A stretch of DNA of 64,000 nucleotides from JAIOTG01 sp964644045 (GTDB taxonomy: Bacteria > Patescibacteriota > Patescibacteriia > Patescibacteriales > JAGXOH01), in the NCBI GenBank assembly GCA_964644045.1, contig CAZXUK010000003.1, positions 1 to 64,000 on the forward strand, in the 5' to 3' direction. Position numbers and translations under genes: made by a program. The notes below the pieces were generated by a model. The model ran no database searches. It was not told the origin of the DNA and was given only the letters and a program-made list of their open reading frames with translations. Position 1 is the first letter of the stretch. Each line of letters starts with the position of its first letter. This document shows, one piece after another, positions 1-7,816 of this stretch.

Positions 1-103
1 TTCAGTGCGGAGAGGTGGCCGAGTGGTCGAAGGCGCTTGCTTGGAGTGCAAGTGTGTCGTTCTGCGGCACCCAGGGTTCGAATCCCTGCCTCTCCGCACT
101 GAA
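1..103. repeat. Inverted repeat extending the tRNA-Ser acceptor stem
   Basis: Bases 1-8 (TTCAGTGC) are the exact reverse complement of 96-103 (GCACTGAA). The tRNA acceptor helix is therefore continued by at least 8 more base pairs, including the discriminator base. The window begins at the first paired base, so the true length may be greater. The stretch just downstream (99-134) also contains two near-copies of TGAAGTAAAAGACA. Confidence 0.85.
9..96 (+). tRNA. tRNA-Ser (GGA anticodon)
   Basis: The acceptor stem GGAGAGG (9-15) pairs with CCTCTCC (89-95), G96 is the discriminator base expected for serine, and the T-loop GGTTCGAATCC is intact. The anticodon stem CTTGC/GCAAG encloses a loop with GGA, which reads UCC and UCU serine codons. 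A long variable arm (about 53-69), typical of class II tRNAs, is present. CCA is not encoded. The acceptor stem continues outward as a perfect helix (see the repeat entry at 1-103). Confidence 0.97.
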
Positions 104-179
104 GTAAAAGACAGAATTGAAGTAAAAAGACAAGCCAAAAATTTTTATTTAATATAAATTTTATTAACGGATAAGTATT

Positions 180-222
180 GAACATACCCCGTCAGGGGAG
201 GGCGGGCAGGCATGGTATGTTC
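180..222. repeat. GC-rich palindrome-bounded intergenic element
   Basis: A 9-bp perfect inverted repeat (GAACATACC at 180-188, GGTATGTTC at 214-222) bounds a 25-bp very GC-rich core. The core contains a second small hairpin, CCCC-GTCA-GGGG. It stands out sharply from the AT-rich intergenic DNA around it. It could be a dispersed repeat or a small structured RNA element; one copy alone cannot decide. Confidence 0.6.
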
Positions 223-289
223 ATTTCACGGCTTGCATTTTATTTTTATTTGTGATAATTTGTAACGAAATATTAAAAAATTTTTCGTT

Positions 290-328
290 CGCGGAATTTG
301 CGCGGAATAGAGCGCGGAACCACGCGGA
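290..328. repeat. Four direct copies of CGCGGA(A) before secD
   Basis: The heptamer CGCGGAA occurs at 290, 301 and 313, with a fourth copy (CGCGGA) at 323, spaced 10-12 bp apart, that is, on roughly the same helical face. The spacing would suit a protein-binding array upstream of secD, but it may equally be a degenerate intergenic repeat. The rest of 104-357 is AT-rich and shows no gene. Confidence 0.5.
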
Positions 329-357
329 TTTATGAAGATTAACATCTTTATTTTTTT

Positions 358-2427
358 ATGTCAGAAGAAAAAAAAGCAGAGGAGAAAAATATTATTGAAA
401 GAATAATTAGGCCCAATACTGCCCGAGGAAGAGTTTGGCAGATTTTTATTTTAATTATAGTTTTAACCGTAGCCGGTCTTTTGGTGGATGCCGGTAAATA
501 TTATAATCAGGGAGTTGACTGGGTTTCGGATAAAACCGGGGGAACCGTCGGACTACCGCAGGTTAAAGAAATCGGTTATAGTTTGGGCCTGGATCTGCAA
601 GGAGGAACCCATTTGGTTTACAGGGCGGATGTTAACAATGTTCCCGCGGGCAAGGAAGAGTCGGCCGTGGAGGGTGTTCGCGATGTGATAGAAAGACGGG
701 TAAATGTTTTCGGGGTAAGCGAGCCGGAGGTTAGAAAAGTGAAAACCGCTCAAGGCGAATATCGGATTATCGCCGATTTGGCCGGAATCAAGGATGTGGA
801 TAAAGCTATTGAAATGATCGGTAAAACCCCTCTTTTGGAATTTAAGGAATCAGCCGGCACCACCACCCAAGTAAGTGAGGAAGAAAAGAAAGAAATTGAA
901 AATTACAATCAAAAGGCGGAAGAAAAAGCGGAGGAAGTTTTGGGTAAGGCCTTATCGGGCGGAGATTTTGATTCTCTGGAAAAAGAATATGACGAAGGAG
1001 AGAATGCCGAAAGTCGCTGGGTGGATAAGCAGAGCGCCCCGGAAATAACCTCTCAAATAAAAAATTTGGAATCCGGTTCCCTTTTTTCGGATTTAATTAC
1101 CACTCCGGAAGGTCTTAGGATTGTAAAATTGGAAGAGAAAAGGGCAAAAACCAACGAATTTACCGGGGAAACCGACCGGGAAGTAAAGGCGAGCCATTTA
1201 TTGATTTGTTATAAAGGAGCGGAGAAGTGCCAGAGTGATCTCTCTCAAGAAGAGGCCTTGAAAAAAATAAAGAACATAAAAAAACAAGCCACCCCGGATA
1301 ACTTTACGGAATTGGTTAAAAAGCATTCCACCGAACCCGGAGCCGAAAAAATCGGAGGAGATCTGGGCTGGTTTAGCCGAGGAGATATGGTTAAACCCTT
1401 TAGTGATACGGTTTTTGACAGCCAAGAGACGGGTACTATTTCTTATGTGGTGGAGACTAAATTCGGTTACCATTTGATTTATAAACAGGATGAGAGAAAA
1501 GCCAAGGAATATAAAATTGACGATATTTTAATTAAAACCAAAAGCAAGAGCGAATATGCCGAGCCCGATACTAAATGGGAGAACACGGAGTTAACCGGAA
1601 AATATTTGGATACCGCCAATTTAAAATGGAGCAGAACCGGCTCGGCTCAAGTGGCTTTGCAGTTTAATGACAAAGGAGCCGAACTTTTTGAAAAAATTAC
1701 GGAGAGGAATATTGACGAGAAAGTGGCTATTTTTCTGGACGGAGAATTGATCAGCGCCCCCACTGTTAATGAAAAGATCAGCGGAGGACAGGCGGTTATT
1801 TCCGGTGATTTCTCCGTAAAAGAGGCCAAGGAACTGGTAAAAAGGTTGAATGAAGGCGCTTTACCTGTTCCTATCACTTTAATCAGTCAAAAAACCGTTG
1901 GCCCCACTTTGGGAAGTGTTTCAGTGGAGAACAGTTTAAGAGCCGGTATTATCGGACTTATTTTAGTGGCTTTATTTATGTTGCTTATTTATCGTTATAC
2001 CGGTCTTTTGGCGGTGATCTCTCTGAGCATTTACGGAATTTTGGTTTTAGCTATATTTAAAATTCTTTCCATTACTTTAACTTTGGCCGGTTTGGCCGGA
2101 TTTATTTTATCCGTGGGAATGGCCGTGGATGCCAATGTGCTTATTTTCGAGAGATTAAAGGAAGAGATCAGAAAAGGCAAGGATACAGACACCGCTGTTA
2201 AGGAAGGTTTTCGAAGGGCCTGGCCTTCTATCAGGGACGGTAATATTTCCACTTTAATAACTTGTTTTATTTTAATGGAATTTACCACCACTCTGGTAAG
2301 GGGGTTTGCCATTACTTTGGGCTTGGGAGTTTTGGTTTCTTTGTTTTCGGCTATGATAATTACCAAGAATCTTTTCTGGTTGCTTCCTCGCAAATGGATA
2401 AATAACAAAATAATCGGAATAAAATAA
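358..2427 (+). CDS. secD: SecD, protein translocase subunit with inserted parvulin (PpiC) domains
   Basis: SecD works with SecF in the cytoplasmic membrane to pull translocating proteins through SecYEG using the proton gradient. The first membrane helix is at about residues 26-44, the family signature GLDLQGG is at about 77-83, the P1 head continues at about 425-510, and five C-terminal helices (about 523-685) include GMAVDANVLIFERLKEE. At 689 residues it is longer than many homologues because about 230 residues are inserted in the periplasmic part. Residues about 276-382 read as a parvulin rotamase domain (ASHLLI, GGDLGWFSRGDMVKPF, TKFGYHLI). Residues about 172-262 look like a degenerate second copy. 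It lies 4 bp before secF. The ATG follows a T-rich leader with no Shine-Dalgarno. Confidence 0.95.
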   Translation: MSEEKKAEEKNIIERIIRPNTARGRVWQIFILIIVLTVAGLLVDAGKYYNQGVDWVSDKTGGTVGLPQVKEIGYSLGLDLQGGTHLVYRADVNNVPAGKEESAVEGVRDVIERRVNVFGVSEPEVRKVKTAQGEYRIIADLAGIKDVDKAIEMIGKTPLLEFKESAGTTTQVSEEEKKEIENYNQKAEEKAEEVLGKALSGGDFDSLEKEYDEGENAESRWVDKQSAPEITSQIKNLESGSLFSDLITTPEGLRIVKLEEKRAKTNEFTGETDREVKASHLLICYKGAEKCQSDLSQEEALKKIKNIKKQATPDNFTELVKKHSTEPGAEKIGGDLGWFSRGDMVKPFSDTVFDSQETGTISYVVETKFGYHLIYKQDERKAKEYKIDDILIKTKSKSEYAEPDTKWENTELTGKYLDTANLKWSRTGSAQVALQFNDKGAELFEKITERNIDEKVAIFLDGELISAPTVNEKISGGQAVISGDFSVKEAKELVKRLNEGALPVPITLISQKTVGPTLGSVSVENSLRAGIIGLILVALFMLLIYRYTGLLAVISLSIYGILVLAIFKILSITLTLAGLAGFILSVGMAVDANVLIFERLKEEIRKGKDTDTAVKEGFRRAWPSIRDGNISTLITCFILMEFTTTLVRGFAITLGLGVLVSLFSAMIITKNLFWLLPRKWINNKIIGIK

Positions 2428-2431
2428 ATAT

Positions 2432-3328
2432 ATGAGATTAAGTATTATACCTAAAAGAAAAATTTGGTTTGGAATTTCTTTCTTGTTAGTCGGTTTATCC
2501 GTGGTTTTTTTAATAATCTGGGGCCTTAATTTCGGGATCGATTTTACTGGAGGTAGTTCTTTAAGTGTTAAATTTTCCCGACAATCTCCGGAGGTGGGAG
2601 AGGTGAAGAAAGAGTTGGCGGATCTGGATTTGGGCAGTTTAGTGGTTCAGCCGGCCCAAGGAAATGAATTAATGTTGCGTTTTGCCAATACCAGTGAAGA
2701 GACTCATCAAACGGTTTTGAAAGAATTGAAAAAATTTGATAAAGAGGAATACGGAAATATGAAGGAAATGAGCTTTAACTCCGTCGGTCCCTCCATAGGC
2801 CAAACTTTAAAAAGAAAATCATTTTATGCGACAGTGTTAGTGATTTTGGCTATTATTGTTTATATTGCCTGGGCTTTTCGAAAAGTTTCCAAACCCATTG
2901 CCTCTTGGAAATACGGAATCACCGCCGTTATTACCCTTCTCCATGATTGCCTGATAGTTTTGGGAATTTTTTCCCTCCTGGGCCATTTTTACGGAATGGA
3001 GATAAATTCCGCTTTTATTGCAGCCATTTTGACGGTTCTGGGTTACAGTGTTAACGACACCATAGTTGTTTTTGACAGAATAAGAGAGAATCTTCCTCAA
3101 AGCGAAGAGGATTTTGCCGGCACCATTAATACCAGTATTAATCAAAACATTATTAGGTCTATCAACACTTCATTGACTACCATGTTGGTGCTTTTGGCGA
3201 TTATTTTATGGGGAGGCGCTTCTATTCAGGATTTTGCCTTGGCCCTTTTGATCGGAGCGTTCATCGGAACTTACAGCTCGATTTTCTTAGCTTCTCCCTT
3301 GTTGGTTTTTTGGGAGAAAAAAGTTTAA
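2432..3328 (+). CDS. secF: SecF, protein translocase subunit
   Basis: Partner of SecD in the proton-driven SecDF pump. The 298-residue protein has an N-terminal helix, the signature IDFTGGSSL at about 36-44, a short P4-like periplasmic domain and five further helices. The conserved VNDTIVVFDRIRENL segment is at about 208-222. Length is normal for the family. It starts 4 bp after the secD stop, so the two are surely co-transcribed, and a hairpin terminator follows the stop. Unlike SecD it carries no extra domain. Confidence 0.97.
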   Translation: MRLSIIPKRKIWFGISFLLVGLSVVFLIIWGLNFGIDFTGGSSLSVKFSRQSPEVGEVKKELADLDLGSLVVQPAQGNELMLRFANTSEETHQTVLKELKKFDKEEYGNMKEMSFNSVGPSIGQTLKRKSFYATVLVILAIIVYIAWAFRKVSKPIASWKYGITAVITLLHDCLIVLGIFSLLGHFYGMEINSAFIAAILTVLGYSVNDTIVVFDRIRENLPQSEEDFAGTINTSINQNIIRSINTSLTTMLVLLAIILWGGASIQDFALALLIGAFIGTYSSIFLASPLLVFWEKKV

Positions 3329-3358
3329 ATCAGTATTAATATTGTATATTGTTTTAAT

Positions 3359-3396
3359 ACCCAATCTTTTAAATTTAAGAGGTTGGGTGTTTTATT
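3359..3396 (+). terminator. Rho-independent terminator after secDF
   Basis: ACCCAATCTT (3359-3368) pairs with AAGAGGTTGGGT (3377-3388) around an AT-rich loop and is followed by a T-rich run (GTTTTATTT). It lies 31 bp after the secF stop. Confidence 0.75.
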
Positions 3397-3400
3397 TCCA

Positions 3401-3488
3401 ATTACAGATCTACAAATATTATCACAAATTGCACAAATATTTTTTTTATCATTTGTGTTATTTGTGTTTTGATTTCTGAATTCGTAAT
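3401..3488. repeat. Imperfect palindromic intergenic element (CACAAAT family), copy 1
   Basis: The outer ends ATTACAGAT and GAATTCGTAAT are roughly complementary. The inner arms (CACAAATTGCACAAAT at 3423-3438 and ATTTGTGTTATTTGTG at 3451-3466) pair at 14 of 16 positions. A second copy with the same arms is at 43218-43322, and partial copies are at 18928-18960 and 39440-39458. No transposase is present, so it is MITE- or REP-like. It occupies most of the secF-proS gap; nothing else is visible there. Confidence 0.75.
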
Positions 3489-3609
3489 CGGCTTTGACAG
3501 AATTATTATTTTTGATAGAATTAAACACATAAATTATCGGATTACTGTTAAAAAAAGCTAATTGTACAAAAATTTTGAACATTATTTTTAAACATACATA
3601 AAAATTTAT

Positions 3610-5313
3610 ATGAAGCAGTCTAAACTTTTTACCAAAACTTTAAAGGAAGCTCCCAAGGACGAGGTTAGCTTAAATTCTCGACTTTTAATTAGGGCCGGTT
3701 TTATTGATAAACTAATGGCCGGGGTTTATACCATGCTTCCGCTGGGCTGGAGAACTCTTAAAAAAATAGAACAAATTATCAGGGAAGAAATGGATAATTT
3801 GGGTGGCCAGGAAGTTTTTATGTCCTCTCTTTGTCCCCGGAGTAATTGGGAGCAAACCCGGAGGCTGGACAAGGTAGATGTGCTTTTTCAGGCCAAGGGA
3901 GCCAACTCCTGCTCCCAAAAGATCAATCCGGCTTCTTATGTTCTTAATTCCACTCATGAGGAGATTATAACTCCTTTAGTGAAAAAGTTTGCTACCAGTT
4001 ACAAGGATTTGCCCGTGGGAGTATACCAGATTCAGACCAAATTCAGGAACGAGCCCCGGCCCAAATCCGGTCTTTTGCGGGGCAGAGAGTTCAGGATGAA
4101 AGATTTATATAGTTTTCATAAGGATGAAAAAGATTTAAGTAAGTATTATGAGGAATCCAAAAAGGCCTATGCCCGGATTTTTGAAAGGTTGGGAATAGGA
4201 GAGGATACTTATATTGCTTTGGCTTCCGGCGGGGATTTTACCAAGGATTATTCCCATGAATTCCAGACCAAATGTCCCACAGGGGAAGATACTATCTTTA
4301 GATCAACCGCTTCCGGGATTTGTTATAACCGCGAAGTGGCCCCCAGCCGGGCTCCGGCGCCGGAAAAAGAAGAGTTGAAGCCCATGAAAGAGGTAAAAAC
4401 CGAGGGAGTGACCACTATGGAGAAATTGGTGGAGTTTCTGAATGTTCCGGTGGAAAAAACGGTTAAAACCCTTTTTTACGAGGATGAATCGGGAAATAAG
4501 ATAGTAACAGCGGTTCGGGGCAATTATGATATCAATGAAGAAAAATTACAGAAAGTTTTGGGCTGTAAATCCCTCAATTTGATCTCCGAGGAAAAAATCA
4601 AAGATCTTACCGGGGCGCAAACGGGTTATGCCGGACTCCTGAATCTGCCTTCCGCGGTTAAAGTTATTGTTGACGAATCCCTGAAGGAAATGGTTAATTT
4701 TGAGATGGGAATGAATAAAACCGATTATCATGCCGTAAATGTAAATTGGGGGCGCGATTTGGAGAAGCCGGAAAAATTTTATGATATCAAATTGGCGCAG
4801 GTCGGCGATTTGGACCCGGAAAACGAAAAACCTCTTGAGACTTTTAAAGCTTCGGAGGTGGGCAATATTTTCCCTCTTAATATAAAATTTTCGGAGAGTT
4901 TTGATTATTATTATACCGATGAGAACGGAGAGAAAAAAATAGTTTATATGGGTTGTTACGGAATAGGCCCCACTCGTTTAATGGGCGTTTTGGCCGAGAA
5001 GTTTTCCGATGAGTCAGGAATTGCCTGGCCGGAATCCGTGGCCCCTTTTAAGGTTCATTTAATCTCTTTGAGCCAGAACCAGGAAAGCGAGAAGATTTAT
5101 CAGGAATTAAACAAGGAAGGGGTTGAGGTTTTATATGATGATCGGGAAGAGGTGGCCCCCGGAGAAAAATTCGCCGATGCCGATTTGATCGGCTGTCCGA
5201 TCAGATTGGTGGTAAGCAAAAAAACTCTGGAACAAGATTCAGTAGAATTTAAAAGGCGAAACAGCCGGGAAATTAAATTGGTGAAAATAGATAAAATTTT
5301 AGAAGAGGTTTGA
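3610..5313 (+). CDS. proS: Prolyl-tRNA synthetase (bacterial type with editing domain)
   Basis: Charges tRNA-Pro with proline in the cytoplasm. It is a class II synthetase: the motif 2 region, with FRNEPRPKSGLLRGREF and KDLYSFH, is at about 146-171, and motif 3 (GCYGIGPTRLMGVLAEK) is at about 448-464. Between them, at about 265-385, sits the YbaK-like insertion domain that hydrolyses mischarged Ala-tRNA-Pro. The C-terminal anticodon-binding domain (about 475-567) begins around VHLISLSQ. The 567-residue length matches the bacterial form. It stands alone between a palindromic element and mreB and ends in TGA, evidence for the standard code. Confidence 0.97.
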   Translation: MKQSKLFTKTLKEAPKDEVSLNSRLLIRAGFIDKLMAGVYTMLPLGWRTLKKIEQIIREEMDNLGGQEVFMSSLCPRSNWEQTRRLDKVDVLFQAKGANSCSQKINPASYVLNSTHEEIITPLVKKFATSYKDLPVGVYQIQTKFRNEPRPKSGLLRGREFRMKDLYSFHKDEKDLSKYYEESKKAYARIFERLGIGEDTYIALASGGDFTKDYSHEFQTKCPTGEDTIFRSTASGICYNREVAPSRAPAPEKEELKPMKEVKTEGVTTMEKLVEFLNVPVEKTVKTLFYEDESGNKIVTAVRGNYDINEEKLQKVLGCKSLNLISEEKIKDLTGAQTGYAGLLNLPSAVKVIVDESLKEMVNFEMGMNKTDYHAVNVNWGRDLEKPEKFYDIKLAQVGDLDPENEKPLETFKASEVGNIFPLNIKFSESFDYYYTDENGEKKIVYMGCYGIGPTRLMGVLAEKFSDESGIAWPESVAPFKVHLISLSQNQESEKIYQELNKEGVEVLYDDREEVAPGEKFADADLIGCPIRLVVSKKTLEQDSVEFKRRNSREIKLVKIDKILEEV

Positions 5314-5339
5314 TTTTTTAATAAAAATAATTTTACAAG

Positions 5340-5364
5340 TATGTTACATGTTATATGTTACATG
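5340..5364. repeat. ATGTTACATG repeat upstream of mreB
   Basis: Two copies of ATGTTACATG (5341-5350 and 5355-5364) sit directly in front of the mreB start. Related sequences in the opposite orientation occur at 19904-19930 and 51343-51376. TTACAT...TATAAG at 5344-5371 could double as a weak promoter. Confidence 0.6.
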
Positions 5365-5379
5365 CTATAAGGAAAATTT

Positions 5380-6420
5380 GTGTTTAATAAAATTTTAGGA
5401 AAATTTAGCAAGGATCTGGGAATAGATCTGGGAACCAAGAATACTCTTGTTTATACCGGTGATAAAGGGATATTGATCAATGAGCCCAGTGTGGTGGCGG
5501 TTAATGTCCGCACTGATGAAATCTTGGCGGTGGGAGAGGATGCCAGGAGAATGGTGGGCAAAACCCCTTATCATATTCGGGCGGTTAAACCCTTGGTGGA
5601 CGGGGTTATTTCCGATTTTGAAATCAGCGAAAAAATGATCAAGCATTTTATTAATAAAGTGCACAGTGAGAGTTTTACCATTACCCCCAGGCCCAGAATG
5701 GTTATTGGCATCCCCTTGGAGATTACCGAGGTAGAGAAAAAAGCGGTGGAAGATGCGGCCAAGTCGGCCGGCGCCCGAAAAGTTTTTTTAATTGAAGAAT
5801 CTATGGCCGCTTCCATTGGCGCTCGTCTACCCATTATCGAGGCGGTGGCCAATATGATGGTGGATATCGGAGGGGGAACCACGGAAATCGCGGTGATCTC
5901 TTTGGGAGGAGTGGTTACTTGGAAATGCTTGCGCAGTGCCGGGGATACTTTTGACGCCAATATTATTGAATATATGCGGGAAGAATTCAACCTTTTGATC
6001 GGAGAGCAGGTGGCCCAGAATATAAAAACAAAAATCGGCTCCGCCTCTCCTCTTAAGGACGCTTTGGAAATGGAGGTCAAGGGAAGGGACCTGTTAAACG
6101 GATTGCCTCGGGCCGTAACCGTAAACGACAGTCAAATCCGGGAGGCCATAGGAAAAACCGTAAATTTGATTATTGATAACATTAAAACCACTTTGGAAAA
6201 AACTCCTCCGGAGTTGGTGGCTGATATTTATGAGCAAGGAATTTATTTAAGCGGAGGCGGAGCCCTTTTGCGGGGGTTAGATAAAGAAATATCCCGGGCC
6301 ACCAAAATTTCCGTTAAGGTCGTGGACGATCCTTTAACAGCCGTGGTCAGGGGAGCGGGGATTTTATTGGATGATATTGATCTTCTAAATAAAATTATGG
6401 AAAGCAACGCCAGTAGTTAA
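5380..6420 (+). CDS. mreB: MreB, actin-like rod-shape protein
   Basis: Actin homologue that forms membrane-associated filaments and directs the elongasome. Nucleotide-binding signatures are GIDLGTKNTLVY (about 14-25), DIGGGTTEIAVIS (about 162-174) and SGGGALLRGLDKE (about 290-302). At 346 residues it has the usual length. The start is GTG at 5380, preceded by AAGGA at 5369-5373; no better ATG exists before the conserved N-terminus. It heads mreB-mreC-mreD-PBP2 with short gaps, so the whole set is probably one operon for rod-shaped growth. Confidence 0.97.
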   Translation: MFNKILGKFSKDLGIDLGTKNTLVYTGDKGILINEPSVVAVNVRTDEILAVGEDARRMVGKTPYHIRAVKPLVDGVISDFEISEKMIKHFINKVHSESFTITPRPRMVIGIPLEITEVEKKAVEDAAKSAGARKVFLIEESMAASIGARLPIIEAVANMMVDIGGGTTEIAVISLGGVVTWKCLRSAGDTFDANIIEYMREEFNLLIGEQVAQNIKTKIGSASPLKDALEMEVKGRDLLNGLPRAVTVNDSQIREAIGKTVNLIIDNIKTTLEKTPPELVADIYEQGIYLSGGGALLRGLDKEISRATKISVKVVDDPLTAVVRGAGILLDDIDLLNKIMESNASS

Positions 6421-6445
6421 TCTTAAAAATTGATAATTAGCTGAA

Positions 6446-7261
6446 ATGTTAAAGATAAACTTTAAAAATTTTTTATTTTTTTTAATTGTAGTTCTTTTTT
6501 TGTTCGGACTTCATTTTTTTCCCTTTTTTAATTCCTGGGAAGAAAAAATTATTTCTTGGGTTTCCTATCCTGTCCATAAAACTTATTCCCGGGTTTCTTC
6601 TTGGCAAGAGGAGAGAGAAAAAAGAAAACAAGAAGAAAGCTGCCGGCAAGAAAAAGAGGAGTTGATAAAGGAAAAAAACGAACTCTTGGCGGAAAATTCC
6701 AAATTGAGGTTTTTAAAAAAAGAAAATGAAAAATTGAGGAAATATTTGGATTTTTTTGAAAATAAGCAAAATAAGCATATTTTGGCCCGGGTGATTTCCC
6801 AGGGATTTTTAGTTAACCCCGAAGAAGAAACTCCTTATATTATAATAAACAAAGGAAGCGAGGATGGAGTAGAAGAGGGTTTATTGGCGGTTAATAGCGA
6901 AGGAATAGCGGTGGGAAAAATTTCCAAGGTTCGCGGAAATACTTCTCAAGTGCTGGTAATCACTCATCATAATTCTCAATTAGCGGCCACTGTTCAGAAT
7001 GAAAATGAAACTTCCGGAATAGTGGAAGGAGATCTGGGATTAACTATGAAGATGAAATTTATCCCCCAGACTGAAGAAATAAATAAAGGTGATTTAATAA
7101 CAACTTCCGGACTGGAAAAAAACATTTCTCCGGGCTCGATCCTGGGCAGGGTGATAAGCGTAGGCAAGAGTTCGGACCAGATGTGGCAAGAAGCGGTTAT
7201 AGAACCCCTGATCAACTTCAGGGATTTGTCTTTGGTGGCGGTTTTGGCTCCGACAAAATAA
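6446..7261 (+). CDS. mreC: MreC, rod-shape-determining protein
   Basis: Bitopic membrane scaffold that links MreB to the lateral-wall PBPs. A single membrane helix (about 9-28) is followed by a charged coiled coil (about 45-105), then the beta-rich MreC domain with VNSEGIAVGKISKV and GDLITTSGLEKNISPGSILGRV. Length (271) is normal. It lies 25 bp after mreB and 23 bp before mreD. Confidence 0.95.
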   Translation: MLKINFKNFLFFLIVVLFLFGLHFFPFFNSWEEKIISWVSYPVHKTYSRVSSWQEEREKRKQEESCRQEKEELIKEKNELLAENSKLRFLKKENEKLRKYLDFFENKQNKHILARVISQGFLVNPEEETPYIIINKGSEDGVEEGLLAVNSEGIAVGKISKVRGNTSQVLVITHHNSQLAATVQNENETSGIVEGDLGLTMKMKFIPQTEEINKGDLITTSGLEKNISPGSILGRVISVGKSSDQMWQEAVIEPLINFRDLSLVAVLAPTK

Positions 7262-7284
7262 ATAAATAGGCGAAGAAAGATAAT

Positions 7285-7812
7285 ATGTATATAAAAATTC
7301 CGCTTCATATTTTAGCGATTATTTTAATTTTTGGACTTCAATTGTCTTTATTAAATCCCTGGCAAGGATGGTTGGGATCCCTGAATCTCGGCTTAGTGTT
7401 TTTGATTTTTGTTTTAGAGCTTAACGGCTTAGCTTGGGGTTTAGGCTGGGGCTTGTCTTTGGGTTTTTTGTTTGATATTTTTTATTTTCAGCCCTTTGGA
7501 GTTTTTTTGTTTAGTTTTTTGCTTGTGGTTTTATTGAGCCATTTTTTATTGATTAAATTTTTCACCAATCGTTCTTTATATTCTTATTTGGTTTTAATTT
7601 TGGCGGCCACTGTTTTTTTTAATTTTTTTCTTCGTTTTTTGATTTATTTTTTGGATTTTTATTCTTTGGACAAAGATTTTTTTCTCATTTTAGATAAATT
7701 TTGGATTTCTTTGGCCCAGTCTTTGGCGGTAAACGCTTTGGCTGTTTTTGTTTCTTTTTATGTTTTCAACTTTTTGAGCAACCGTTTTGACGCGGTTTTT
7801 TTAAAAAAATAA
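7285..7812 (+). CDS. mreD: MreD, rod-shape-determining membrane protein
   Basis: A small polytopic protein of 175 residues with about five hydrophobic helices and almost no soluble loops, extremely rich in Phe and Leu. MreD sequences diverge strongly, so the call rests on hydropathy, length and position between mreC and PBP2, together with the GLGWGLSLGFLFDIFYFQPFG-type segment at about 50-70. It ends 4 bp before the PBP2 start, indicating translational coupling. Confidence 0.88.
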   Translation: MYIKIPLHILAIILIFGLQLSLLNPWQGWLGSLNLGLVFLIFVLELNGLAWGLGWGLSLGFLFDIFYFQPFGVFLFSFLLVVLLSHFLLIKFFTNRSLYSYLVLILAATVFFNFFLRFLIYFLDFYSLDKDFFLILDKFWISLAQSLAVNALAVFVSFYVFNFLSNRFDAVFLKK

Positions 7813-7816
7813 TTTT

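Noticed and set aside
3325..3582. Minus-strand 85-residue frame between secF and proS
   Set aside because: It crosses the terminator and the palindromic element; its sequence is low in complexity with no conserved pattern.
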